This document shows positions 23,880 through 31,988 of a stretch of DNA of 38,985 nucleotides, in pieces. Numbering within the stretch: the stretch's first letter is position 1; each line of letters starts with the position of its first letter. The translations under genes and the position numbers were made by a program. The notes beneath the pieces are model-generated. The model searched no databases and had not been told where the DNA came from. It worked only from the letters and a program-made list of their open reading frames with translations. This DNA comes from Actinomycetes bacterium (GTDB lineage: Bacteria > Actinomycetota > Thermoleophilia > Gaiellales > Gaiellaceae). The DNA is taken from contig JAPOVR010000041.1 in NCBI GenBank assembly GCA_026708005.1, forward strand, positions 1 through 38,985, in the 5' to 3' direction.

Positions 23880-25328
23880 CTAACGGGAGCTCCCGAGCTG
23901 CGACTTTACGACCTTTCCCATCGCATTCCGAGGAAGCTCGTCGACGAACCGAACTGCCCGCGGCCGCTTGTGCGGGGCGAGAAGGCTCGCAACGTGATTT
24001 GCAAGCTCCTCCTCGGACGGCCGCGGACCGTCGCCGGGAACGATCCACGCCACGATCCGCTCGCCCAGGTCATCGTCGGGCTCGCCGGCCACCGCTGCCT
24101 CCGCGACGAGCGCGTGCTCGAGCAGCGAGCCTTCGACCTCGCCCGCACCGACCTTGTAGCCCCCCGTCTTGATGAGATCGGTTTCCCTTCTCCCCACGAT
24201 GCGAATGTAGCCATCGGGCGCACACGCGGCAAGATCGCCGGTTCGAAACCAACCATCACGCAAGGAGCTGGCCGTGGCGTCCGGGCGGTTCAGGTATCCG
24301 GTAAAGAGGTTCGGTCCGCGGACGTGCACTTCGCCAATCGTCTCGTCGTCGGCAGCCGTCAGGATTTGGCCGCGCTCATCGAGCAGCCGAACGTCGACCC
24401 CAGGCAGCGGGCTGCCGACGTAGCCTGGGCGCCGATCGCCGCGGGCGCTGACTGAGCAGTTCATCAGCGTCTCGGTGAGCCCGTAGCGCTCGACGATGCG
24501 CTGGCCGGTGGCGTCCTCGATCCGGCGGTGCTCTCGAGCAGGCAACGCCGCCGAGCCGGAGACAAGCAGGCGCGCCTCGCCAAGCGCATGCGCAAGCAAC
24601 CTATCCTGCTCGGCGGCCGTCGCCAGCCGCGCGTACATGGTTGGCACGCCAAACAGCATCGTCCCGTCGGCGGCAAGCTCGTTCGCGGCAGCCTCGGGCG
24701 AGAACCGCCCCAGGTGAACGAGCCGTCCCCCACGCCGGAGGGGGCCAAGCGTGCCCAGCACGAGCCCATGCGCATGGAAGAGCGGCAGCCCATGCACGAG
24801 GACGTCGTCTGCCGTCCACTCCCACACGTCCGCGAGCGCGTCGAGATTCGTCGCGATCGCCCGACGCGGCAGGACGGCTCCCTTGGGCAGACCGGTCGTT
24901 CCTGATGTGTAGAGAATCAGTGCCGGCTGCTCGGGGTCAGGCTCAGGTGCTACGCCAGGCAGCGCGGTGTGGGCCGGATCGACATCGATGCGCTTTCCTA
25001 CTGCCAGCGCGACGGGTAACTCGACCGACGGACTCGCGAGCAGTGCTTCCGGCGCGCTGTCAGAGACGATGTGCTGAAGCTCGCGATCCCCGCTCTTCGG
25101 GTTGATCGGCACGACGGTGAGGCCGCCAAGCAGGCCGCCGAGCACACCCACCGCGGTCTCGATCGTCGGCGTCGCGTAGAGCGCAACACGCTCCAGCCCC
25201 TGCAGCTGCGCCGCGACCGCTGCTGCGGCGCCGGCGAGCTGTTCGTAGGTCATCGAGGCGCTCTCGAATCGAACAGCTTCCTGAGCAGCCGGCCGCAGGA
25301 GCGGTGGAAAGAGCACGTTCTCGATCAC
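23880..25328 (-). CDS. matB: Malonyl-CoA synthetase (MatB-type acyl-CoA ligase)
   Basis: It activates malonate (or methylmalonate and similar diacids) to the CoA thioester with ATP, via an acyl-AMP. ANL-superfamily motifs are all present: YTSGTTGLPKGAVL, the ERYGLTETLMN loop, GEVHVRGPNLFTGYLNRPDA, FRTGDLA, the hinge IVGRRETDLIKTGGYKVGAG and the catalytic C-terminal Lys in PRNAMGKVVKSQL. The SGSAALPAREHRRIEDATGQ stretch followed by ERYGLTETLMN is close to Streptomyces MatB, which is why malonate is preferred over a generic fatty acid. The 482 residues are normal. Nearby CoA-transferase and crotonase genes on the same strand fit acyl-CoA metabolism, though they are about 1.2 kb upstream beyond repeat copy G. 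Confidence 0.82.
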   Translation of the reverse strand: MIENVLFPPLLRPAAQEAVRFESASMTYEQLAGAAAAVAAQLQGLERVALYATPTIETAVGVLGGLLGGLTVVPINPKSGDRELQHIVSDSAPEALLASPSVELPVALAVGKRIDVDPAHTALPGVAPEPDPEQPALILYTSGTTGLPKGAVLPRRAIATNLDALADVWEWTADDVLVHGLPLFHAHGLVLGTLGPLRRGGRLVHLGRFSPEAAANELAADGTMLFGVPTMYARLATAAEQDRLLAHALGEARLLVSGSAALPAREHRRIEDATGQRIVERYGLTETLMNCSVSARGDRRPGYVGSPLPGVDVRLLDERGQILTAADDETIGEVHVRGPNLFTGYLNRPDATASSLRDGWFRTGDLAACAPDGYIRIVGRRETDLIKTGGYKVGAGEVEGSLLEHALVAEAAVAGEPDDDLGERIVAWIVPGDGPRPSEEELANHVASLLAPHKRPRAVRFVDELPRNAMGKVVKSQLGSSR

Positions 25329-25589
25329 AGTTCCCCAGGAAGCCTAGACGGAGATCCTCAGCACGCTGCTTTGCATCCAGGCCTTCGCCGGGCCTTTGCG
25401 GAGGCTAGGACGCCGAGACGATCCAGCGCGGGAGCGGCCTGGGAGCGGCTGGACAGAGACAGGGGGACAGCCTCGGCTGCCGGGTTCTCGGCGACGGCAA
25501 GCGGGCCTGGGCTCGCCGCTGGGCGGGCCCGGGCTCCGCCCTGGGCCGGCCTGAGCGGCGGCTGAGTGGCACGCCTATGCAGAACTCCG
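25329..25589. other. Spacer upstream of matB
   Basis: High-GC with several CCGGGCTC and GGCCGGCC words; no supported gene. It should contain the matB promoter, but none is distinct. Confidence 0.3.
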
Positions 25590-25700
25590 CGCAGAGTCGG
25601 CGCAGTTTCGTGACGATCTTGTCACCAGTTGCGCGCAGGCCGTGCACCTTTCTCGGCTACCCCCCCCCCCCCGGGTAGTGGGTGGGGCGGGCTGCCCTCG
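25590..25700 (+). repeat. Dispersed intergenic repeat, copy G (5' class 2, tail alpha)
   Basis: It reads GCGCAGAGTCGGCGCAGTTT, CGTGACGATCTTGTCACCAG, TTGCGCGCAGGCCGTGCACC and TTTCTCGGCTAC, then a run of 13 C (25660-25672), GGGTAGTGGGTGGGG and CGGGCTGCCCTCGTGCAGC. The C-run stands where other copies have CCCTCCCCC. Confidence 0.9.
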
Positions 25701-26145
25701 TGCAGCACCCGGGCGGCGGGCGGCCAGCTGCCTCCTTCGGCGGCCGCTCAGTAGGCGGCCGCGCGACGCGACGGAACTGCCCGTCTATGTGGCTGCTGCT
25801 TGGGAAACGGCGACAGGCGCCCGCGCAGCCAGACCGGAAGCTCGTCATGGCAGCCCGCCGGCTTGACGGGACAAAGCACGGCGGCCCCAGCCCACCCTGC
25901 CCGTACAGCTCCTTCTGGACGCCACGAAGCGACCGACGACAGTCCGAAAACCGCACAGGGGCCGGGCCAGGAGCCCAGGCACCACCACCGCTGCAGCAGC
26001 CTCGAGAACCACCCTGACCGAAAGGCCCCGGCGCCAGCGCCTCAAAAGGAGGAGCCACGGACGACGCCGCGGCGCTGTTATGTTCGTGGCTGCTGGACTC
26101 CCGGCACCCGAGTGGCGAGGTGAGCCTAAGCGGCCGGCAGAGCGC
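25701..26145. other. Spacer without recognisable gene
   Basis: High-GC sequence between repeat copy G and a small hypothetical gene. An AAAAGGAGGAG ribosome-binding-like motif at about 26043 is not followed by a start codon at proper spacing. No gene is supported. Confidence 0.35.
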
Positions 26146-26472
26146 TCAGCTCGCCTCGACAGTCACGCGGACATCCGTGACGACGCCGTGCTCGACGAGC
26201 TGTGAGCTGACATGCGCACGCAGCGGATCCGCGAACCCCTGCTCAAGTCTTGCGAGGACCTCGGCGCGCAGGCATTCGCCGAGCCCTTGCTCAACCCCCG
26301 GCAATCTGATCGTGGATCGCCGCATCGATCCGACGTCGTACGACACCAAGCCCCGAGAGCATCCCGGCCAGGCGCCCGTGGCGCTCGTGCACCATTGCGC
26401 CACTGTTCTGGACCTCGACTCGACCTGAAGCTCGATTGCCGCAAGCTCGTACCTAATCGTCACCTGCACCAT
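26146..26472 (-). CDS. Small hypothetical protein
   Basis: A 108-residue frame with codon use like the neighbouring genes: mostly G or C at third positions, with the interspersed exceptions typical of real genes here. The sequence includes VQVTIRYELAAIELQVESR at the start, IRLPGVEQGLGECLRAEVLA in the middle and SSQLVEHGVVTDVRVTVEAS at the end. It has beta-strand-like ends around a helical core with no membrane segments, and I recognise no family. It starts with GTG 26472. It lies 104 bp downstream of the CoA-transferase stop on the same strand and might be the last gene of that operon. A competing frame on the same strand is Arg/Ser-rich and less likely. Confidence 0.4.
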   Translation of the reverse strand: MVQVTIRYELAAIELQVESRSRTVAQWCTSATGAWPGCSRGLVSYDVGSMRRSTIRLPGVEQGLGECLRAEVLARLEQGFADPLRAHVSSQLVEHGVVTDVRVTVEAS

Positions 26473-26576
26473 GCAGGCCCTCCCTCAGCCGGTCCCCGCT
26501 CAGGCCCGGACCGCGATACGCCAAAAGCCCACCGACCGGCCGCACAGCACTTCTCTCGGCACGTCTCGGGCGTCGC

Positions 26577-27785
26577 TCACACGACACCGTCGGCGCGCAA
26601 CGACGCTCGCTGCGCCCCCGTATAGCCCAGCTCGACGAGGAGCTCGTCGGTGTGTTGGCCGAGCATGGGCGGGGGCCGTCGGATACTTCCGGGCGTCTCC
26701 GAGAGCTTCAGCGGGATGCCGACCATGCGGATCGTGCCGGCTTGCGGATGCTCAGCCTCGACAACCATCTCGCGCGCCACGGTCTGCGGGTCGGCGAACG
26801 CCTGCTCGTAGTTGTTGACGGGGCCCGCCGGCACGCCCGCAGCATGCAGCCGCTCGAGCCAGACCCCGCCGGGCTTGGTCAGCGTCACCTCCTCGATCAG
26901 CTCGACGAGCTCGGCCCGATGGCGAAGCCGCGACTGGCCCGTCGCGAAGCGGGGATCGTCGATCCACTCCGGGCGACCGAACACCTGGGTTGCCTGCTGC
27001 CAGAGCCGGTCGGTGAAAGCACCGATCGTAATGTGGCCATCACCTGTACGGATTGCCTGGTACGGGGCGCTAAGGCGATGCGCCGATCCAAGCGGGCCAG
27101 GCAGGCGGCCGCTCGACCACAGCTCGGTCGCCTCCCACGCGCCGTAGACGAGACCCGCCTCGAAGAGGCTCGTGTCGACGAGCTGGCCCTCTCCGGTCTG
27201 CGCTCGAGCGATCAGCGCCGCGAGGATGCCAAACGCGCAGAGCGTGCCGGCACCGATGTCGGTAAGGGGCACGCCAGCCTTCGCTGGGTCGGCCCCCGGC
27301 TCGCCGGTGACGCTCATGATGCCCGACGCGCCTTGGGTGATGATGTCGTAGCCCCCGCGCTTCGCGGAGGGCCCGCTCGCACCGAAGCCAGAGATCGATG
27401 CGTACACGAGGCGCGGGTTGACCGCAGCGAGCGCCTCGTAGCCGATGCCTAGCCGCTCGGCGGTGCCGGGCCGATAGCTCTCGATCAGCACGTCGGCAGT
27501 CTGCGCGAGCGCATGGAAGACATCCTGGCCGCGCTCATCCTTCAGGTTGATCGTCAGGCTGCGCTTGTTGCGGTTCACAGCGAGAAACGCCGCTGACTCG
27601 CCCCACGCTTGAATGTCGCCAAGCGCGCTGCGGGTCGCGTCGCCTGCAGTCGGCGGCTCGACCTTGATGACGTCAGCGCCGTGATCGGCAAGCAGCATGG
27701 CGCAGTACGGCCCCGCCATGACCTGCGAAGCGTCGATCACCCGCAGGCCGGGGAGAGATGCCTCGTTCGCCTCCACCTCATTCAC
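26577..27785 (-). CDS. Class III (CaiB/BaiF-type) acyl-CoA transferase
   Basis: It transfers CoA between carboxylic acids through a mixed-anhydride on an Asp. The N-terminus GLRVIDASQVMAGPYCAMLL, then LADHGADVIKVEPPTAGDAT, NRNKRSLTINLKDERGQDVF and ESYRPGTAERLGIGYEALA are hallmarks. Asp147 in RGGYDIITQGASGIMSVTG is the expected nucleophile. The C-terminal RRPPPMLGQHTDELLVELGY is also standard. The 402 residues are normal. Substrates vary widely in this family (carnitine, oxalate/formate, succinate to dicarboxylates), so none is named. The start overlaps the stop of the crotonase gene by eight bases, and that gene overlaps the amidase, so the three are one operon. Confidence 0.93.
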   Translation of the reverse strand: MNEVEANEASLPGLRVIDASQVMAGPYCAMLLADHGADVIKVEPPTAGDATRSALGDIQAWGESAAFLAVNRNKRSLTINLKDERGQDVFHALAQTADVLIESYRPGTAERLGIGYEALAAVNPRLVYASISGFGASGPSAKRGGYDIITQGASGIMSVTGEPGADPAKAGVPLTDIGAGTLCAFGILAALIARAQTGEGQLVDTSLFEAGLVYGAWEATELWSSGRLPGPLGSAHRLSAPYQAIRTGDGHITIGAFTDRLWQQATQVFGRPEWIDDPRFATGQSRLRHRAELVELIEEVTLTKPGGVWLERLHAAGVPAGPVNNYEQAFADPQTVAREMVVEAEHPQAGTIRMVGIPLKLSETPGSIRRPPPMLGQHTDELLVELGYTGAQRASLRADGVV

Positions 27786-28569
27786 CGCGAAAACGGGGTT
27801 GGCGCTTCTCGAGAAACGCGCGCACCCCCTCCCGAAAATCGTCGCTCTCGATGGCGATGCTCTTCAGCTCCTCGAGCTCGGCGAGTAGCTCAGCCGCGAG
27901 GGCCTCGCTCGTCGCCCGCACAGCGAGCAACGCCGCCTCCATCGAGATCGGAGCGTTCGCCTCGAGCTGCCCTGCGTAGTTGGCGACGTGCTCTTCGAGC
28001 TCCTCCGTTGAGACGACGGCATTGACGAGGCCAACGCGCAGCGCCTCCTCGCCCTGCACGGTTCGCCCGGAGAGCAGGATGTCGAGGGCGACGCTCGGGC
28101 CAACCAGATGCGTGAGCGGGCCGATTGCCTCGATCTCATAGACAACACCGAGCCGGGCGGCGCGGATGGCGAAGCGGAGTCGGTCGTCGGCAAAGCGAAG
28201 CGAGCACGCAGCAGCAATACCGGCGCCGCCACCCGAGCACACGCCGTGGAGCATGGCAATCGTTGGACGACGCGCCTGCGCGATAGCGCGCAGCGCCCGA
28301 GCAACCGCCGTGCTGTACCCCTCTGCGTCACCGGAGGTTGCACGGTTCTCGGGGAACTCTGAGATGTCAGCGCCAGCCGAGAAGGCGTCCTGCCCCGCGC
28401 CGCGAAGGACGATCGCCCGAACGGTGCCGTCGGCGGCCAGCGAGGAGACCTCGTCAGCGAGGCTGCACCACATCGCCAGCGTGAGGGCGTTCAGCCGATC
28501 AGGCTGCGAGAGCGTGAGGATGCCGATCGCACCTCGGCGCTCCGAGAGGATCTCAGCCACGGCCGTCAC
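27778..28569 (-). CDS. Crotonase-family protein lacking both canonical catalytic Glu
   Basis: An enoyl-CoA hydratase/isomerase-superfamily protein of about 263 residues. The CoA-binding and oxyanion-hole segments are present (AFSAGADISEFPE and HGVCSGGGAGIAAACSLRFA). The two hydratase glutamates are absent, however: GGGxE is replaced by GGGAG, and the second Glu position (PE in FGxPE) aligns with Arg-Ala in FAIRAARLGVVY. A simple hydratase role is therefore doubtful. Decarboxylases, hydrolases and isomerases of this superfamily use other residues, and the AARLGVVY signature marks a known divergent subgroup. GTG 28569 (VTAVAEILSERR) is preferred; the open frame extends to 28626 inside the amidase gene, and GTG 28560 is also possible. 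It overlaps both neighbours. Confidence 0.85.
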   Translation of the reverse strand: MTAVAEILSERRGAIGILTLSQPDRLNALTLAMWCSLADEVSSLAADGTVRAIVLRGAGQDAFSAGADISEFPENRATSGDAEGYSTAVARALRAIAQARRPTIAMLHGVCSGGGAGIAAACSLRFADDRLRFAIRAARLGVVYEIEAIGPLTHLVGPSVALDILLSGRTVQGEEALRVGLVNAVVSTEELEEHVANYAGQLEANAPISMEAALLAVRATSEALAAELLAELEELKSIAIESDDFREGVRAFLEKRQPRFRGE

Positions 28570-29971
28570 CCTGGAGCAAGAGCGCAACCGCGATTGCTTC
28601 ATGATCGCAGAAGGGTTGCGCGACAACCTGAACGGCGATGGGTCTGCCGTCTGGCGAGCGGCCGATAGGGACAGCGACGGAGGGCAGACCGAGCAGGCTC
28701 ACCGCCCGGCAGGGAGCGAGCACCCGGAAGCGGCGATCGAAGTCGGCGTCGCCAGCCTCATACGGCGGCTCCGTTGCGACCGGCAGCAGGAGGATCGGAT
28801 ACTCCTCCATGAACCCGAGCACGCTCGCTCGCAGCGCGTCACGCTCTCCTGCAACCGACTGGTAGGCCTCGACGCTCGTCGAGTGCACTCGCTCGAACCA
28901 CTCCCGCATCGTGTCCGTCAGACCGTCCTCGCGTCCGGCGGCCAGACGCTGATGGAGGAAGAGGCCGTCAGCATGTCGATAGCGCGTGTAGATCGACTCG
29001 GCCTCCTCAAGCCCATGAGGCCGCGCAGAGTCGACGCGCGCAAGGCCGGCGTGTGAGAGCTGCGACGCGGCGTCCGCGACGGCGCTGCGAACGTCGGGCG
29101 CGGGCTCGACCGACCCCTCGCCGTCACACCACGCGCACGCCAGCTGTGCCGCGTCAACGAAGGCCGGGTCCCCCAGAGGGACTGGGACAGCCTGCCCGTC
29201 GATCCCGTCCGGGCCGGCCATCACGCCAAGGGCGGCCCAGAGATCTGCGACCGACCGAGCCATCGGGCCGAGCGTCTGAACGCGCCCGAGCAGTGACACC
29301 GAGCTCGGTGCCGCAGGGCCGAGGGCGGCGTTGCTCGGGAGGAGGCCCGTGGCAGGAACGAGCCCGAGCGTTGGGCGCAAGGCGGCGATGCCCGTGCAGT
29401 GCGCCGGCCAGCGAACCGACCCTCCGTAGTCCGTGCCGATGCCGAGCGCCGAGCAGCCCGAGGCGACCGCGCTGCTCTCCCCGCCGCTCGAGCCGCCAGG
29501 AGTCAGGGCGGGGTTGAGCGGGTTCAGCGTCGGCCCGAACAGCCGATTGTCCGTGTGAGGATCGAGCCCGAACTCGGGGCAGTTGGTCTTGCCCAAGAGC
29601 ACCGCGCCGGCGTGGAGCAGGCGGGTGACCGCGGTCGCAGTCCAATCCGGCACGTGATCCTCGAAAAGCAGGCTCCCCATCGTCGTCCTGACCCCGGCCG
29701 TCGCGACCACGTCCTTCACCGTAATCGGGACGCCATCGAGTGGACTTTGCGTCGCCCCAGCGGCGGCTCGCTCGTCGCTCCTGCGAGCGGACGTCCATGC
29801 GATGTCATCGCAGAGCGTGACGATTGCGTTCAGCTCCGGGTTGCGCTCAGCGATGAGCGCCAAGTGCTGCTCGAGCACCTCGATCGAGCTGATCTGCCGC
29901 TCTCGAATCAGCCGGCCGAGCTCGAGCGCCGAGGCATCGCCAAGCTCGGCAAGCGGGCCGCTACCGCCCAT
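28553..29971 (-). CDS. Amidase-signature family hydrolase
   Basis: It hydrolyses a carboxamide or related C-N bond. The Ser-cisSer-Lys triad is intact and spaced as in the family: Lys86 in PITVKDVVA, Ser161 in GGSSGGES and Ser185 in GTDYGGSVRWPA. Other markers are GKTNCPEFGLDPHTDN, FGPTLNPLNPALTPGG and RCGLPSVAVP-type sequence near the end (SLLGLPSVAVPIGRSPDGR). The length is 472 residues from ATG 29971; the frame is open to a TTG at 29992, which is less likely. It differs from the GatA in this window and has no gatB or gatC nearby, so it is a catabolic amidase. It is the first gene of the overlapping amidase-crotonase-CoA-transferase operon. Confidence 0.92.
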   Translation of the reverse strand: MGGSGPLAELGDASALELGRLIRERQISSIEVLEQHLALIAERNPELNAIVTLCDDIAWTSARRSDERAAAGATQSPLDGVPITVKDVVATAGVRTTMGSLLFEDHVPDWTATAVTRLLHAGAVLLGKTNCPEFGLDPHTDNRLFGPTLNPLNPALTPGGSSGGESSAVASGCSALGIGTDYGGSVRWPAHCTGIAALRPTLGLVPATGLLPSNAALGPAAPSSVSLLGRVQTLGPMARSVADLWAALGVMAGPDGIDGQAVPVPLGDPAFVDAAQLACAWCDGEGSVEPAPDVRSAVADAASQLSHAGLARVDSARPHGLEEAESIYTRYRHADGLFLHQRLAAGREDGLTDTMREWFERVHSTSVEAYQSVAGERDALRASVLGFMEEYPILLLPVATEPPYEAGDADFDRRFRVLAPCRAVSLLGLPSVAVPIGRSPDGRPIAVQVVAQPFCDHEAIAVALLLQGDGRG

Positions 29972-30370
29972 GGCCCGTGAATGCGGTTGCAACCCTAGCG
30001 AGCACGTACCCGCAAGCCTAGTCGGCGCTGCGGCAGAGCTGGCTCGCCCCTCTCTTCACTTCGCAGTCGAGGTCAGCCGAGTTGCGCTGCTTCGGTGGAG
30101 CTGGCTGCTGCATGCCAGCGGCCCGCGGGGCACTCGGCCGGTCTGGAGGGTGAGGCTGCGCCGGTCGGTTGCCTGCGCCGCTGGCCGGCCTGAGGTGGAT
30201 TGCGATATGCGGACTCACGGTCAGGCGCCGGGTGCCTGCGGTTGCCTGCGCTGCTGACCCGTGTGAACACCGGGCCGGCAAAGCCAGCGAGCCACCGATC
30301 CGCCGTGGCGGACCACCAGCCTGGCCGCGCGGCCGCGAAGCCGTCGAGCCGTCCAGGCGCTGCATAAGAG
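29972..30370. other. Spacer upstream of the amidase operon
   Basis: About 400 bp with no supported gene. The amidase operon promoter is expected at its left end. The right end runs into repeat copy H. Confidence 0.35.
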
Positions 30371-30475
30371 CAACCCGCACCTCCCCGAACGCGCGGGAGA
30401 GGGTAGCCGAGAAGAGCGCACGGCTTGAGCACAACTTTGTGGCAAGAGCGTCACGAAACGCACCCACTCTGCACA
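30371..30475 (-). repeat. Dispersed intergenic repeat, copy H (5' class 2, tail alpha, most diverged)
   Basis: On the minus strand it reads TGCAGAGTGGGTGCGTTTCG, TGACGCTCTTGCCAC, CTCAAGCCGTGCGC, TTCTCGGCTACCCTCTCCCG and GGTTGCTCTTATGCAGC. The CCCGGGTGGTGGG segment is altered to CGCGCGTTCGGGG, and there is a one-base length change before the GCGC element. Confidence 0.75.
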
Positions 30476-31162
30476 GCCGCGCCGCCCGCCACAAGACCGC
30501 GCCAGCTCTCGACAGCCGCCCGCCATCCCGTGCGACGCACGAGCGCCTCTTTCCCATAGCGCTCCGCGCCGCTATTCCGCGCGATGTTCAAGTACGTCTT
30601 CCCAGGCAGCGCTTTGCGCGGCTCATTCTGCAGAGCTGTGTTGGCTGCTGGAGCGCCCCGGTGCCGCAGCGGCAGGGGGCAATGGCAACAGCGCTCTGCG
30701 CGCACCAGCTCCGAGCAGCTGTGCTGCCTGCCGGGAAGGCGCGCGTGCCCCAGCGGCTCCGGGCGATAGCTGCGCCGCCCAGCTGCGACGGAGGAGCAAC
30801 CCCGATGGGTCTCCTTTGGCTTAGGCCGCCCCACGCACTCGGGAGGCACGTGTCGGCGGCCGTGGTACTCAATCTCGCTCTTCCCAGAGGGAGGAGCCAG
30901 CGACTCGTCCTCGTGGATGGTGTGGGCGGGCTCCGGCCCTCTCAAGCGCGAAGGAGCACGAAACCCTTCATGTGGAAAACCGGGCCTGTCCGCAGCCCCC
31001 CGGTGCGCGAAGGAGCACCTCGCCACTGGCTCAAGGCCCTGGCCGCACCACCACGCGGCCCAGGGGCTCTCTCCTGCACCGGGTCGCTCGATGCCGCCTC
31101 AACCTCGATTCCGTCTCAGCCCGACGGCGACCCGGCTCGAGCAACATGCTCGAGATCTGCCG
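30476..31162. other. Spacer without recognisable gene
   Basis: Nearly 700 bp of high-GC sequence. The longest frame across it (plus strand, running through repeat H) is Arg/Pro/Ala-rich with no family motif and is read as spurious. Repeated words such as GGAGCACCTCG and AAGGAGCACG occur near 30950-31020. Nothing else is recognised. Confidence 0.4.
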
Positions 31163-31606
31163 CTAGGCAGCCTCCTTCTGGGCTTCCCGAACCTGCCCAG
31201 AGCGGACTTCGAGCAACTCAACGACGTCCCGGGTGTTGTGCCAGGGATTCGACACCACCGGCCCACCGTCGAGCGGCATGACCGCCATGATGGCGTCATC
31301 GACCTCGGCAACGAGGGCAGGCCCTGCTGGCGGGCGCCGCTCATCCAACTCGGCCAGAGCGACGAGCCGTGGAGCGTCGTCCTGCTCAACCGGGCGAATC
31401 GTGACCTGCGGCAACGATGAGACACGGCCGCTCGGCGCTGCCATCCGTGGGATCAGCGCGGACCGGGCCCAGCGGAGAAGCCGTGGCCCCCGTGAGCTAT
31501 GGCGGTCAGGACGATCGAGCCGCGGCCCTGCGATACGGCCGATCTCCTCGAGCTCGCGCTCGAGCTCCCGCTGGCGCGCATGCGCGCGCACATCGGCGTA
31601 CTGCAT
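31163..31606 (-). CDS. Small GNAT-like protein
   Basis: A 147-residue protein starting MQYADVRAHARQRELERELE, preceded by a perfect AGGAGG eight bases before ATG 31606. The frame is open further upstream but the site fixes this start. The N-terminal 25 residues form a charged coiled-coil-like helix. The C-terminal half (VTIRPVEQDDAPRLVALAEL, then GPALVAEVDDAIMAVMPLDG and VSNPWHNTRDVVELLEVRS) looks like the first strands of an N-acetyltransferase fold. It lacks the acetyl-CoA-binding Q/RxxGxG/A segment, so catalysis is doubtful. Similar short proteins are common in actinobacteria without known function. It lies about 310 bp downstream of tRNA-Cys on the same strand. Confidence 0.65.
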   Translation of the reverse strand: MQYADVRAHARQRELERELEEIGRIAGPRLDRPDRHSSRGPRLLRWARSALIPRMAAPSGRVSSLPQVTIRPVEQDDAPRLVALAELDERRPPAGPALVAEVDDAIMAVMPLDGGPVVSNPWHNTRDVVELLEVRSGQVREAQKEAA

Positions 31607-31917
31607 TTGTAGTACCTCCTCGTGAATCGAGTGTTTTAGCGGCAGCCCGGCGTGGCTCCGGCCACTTCGCTCCGGGACATGGCCCCGGCACGACGACTGC
31701 ACTTCCAGAATAGCCACTGGGGAGAATCCGTCGGCGGGTATAGGTGAGGCAGCGTCTTGACTGGCCGAAGATCGTGCGTCCGGCTGCGCACGGGCGGCGC
31801 TGACGAAGCCGCCGAGGCCCACCTGGAGCCCGCCAGCCGGCCATGGCGCATGCCACGAGCTTGGGAGCGGAAGACGGCGGTTGGGCCCCGCCGCCCGACC
31901 GTTCCGCACAGAGGAAG

Positions 31918-31988
31918 AGGCGCCGAGCAGATTCGAACTGCTGTACGCGGCTTTGCAGGCCGCTGCCTAACCTCTCGGCCACGGCGCC
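31918..31988 (-). tRNA. tRNA-Cys (GCA)
   Basis: A full cloverleaf on the minus strand. The seven-base acceptor stem is GGCGCCG paired with CGGCGCC and the discriminator is U73. The D-arm is GCCGAGAGGTTAGGC, the anticodon stem GCGGC/GCCGC holds CTGCAAA (anticodon GCA), the variable loop is short, and the T-arm is AGCAG-TTCGAAT-CTGCT. The 71-nt gene does not encode CCA. No other tRNA lies nearby. Confidence 0.97.

Noticed and set aside
3071..30475. The repeats as a CRISPR array
   Set aside because: The copies are kilobases apart, in both orientations, with genes between them and no regular spacers.
30169..31281. A 370-residue plus-strand open frame
   Set aside because: It runs through repeat copy H and GC-rich spacer, has low-complexity composition and no family motif.
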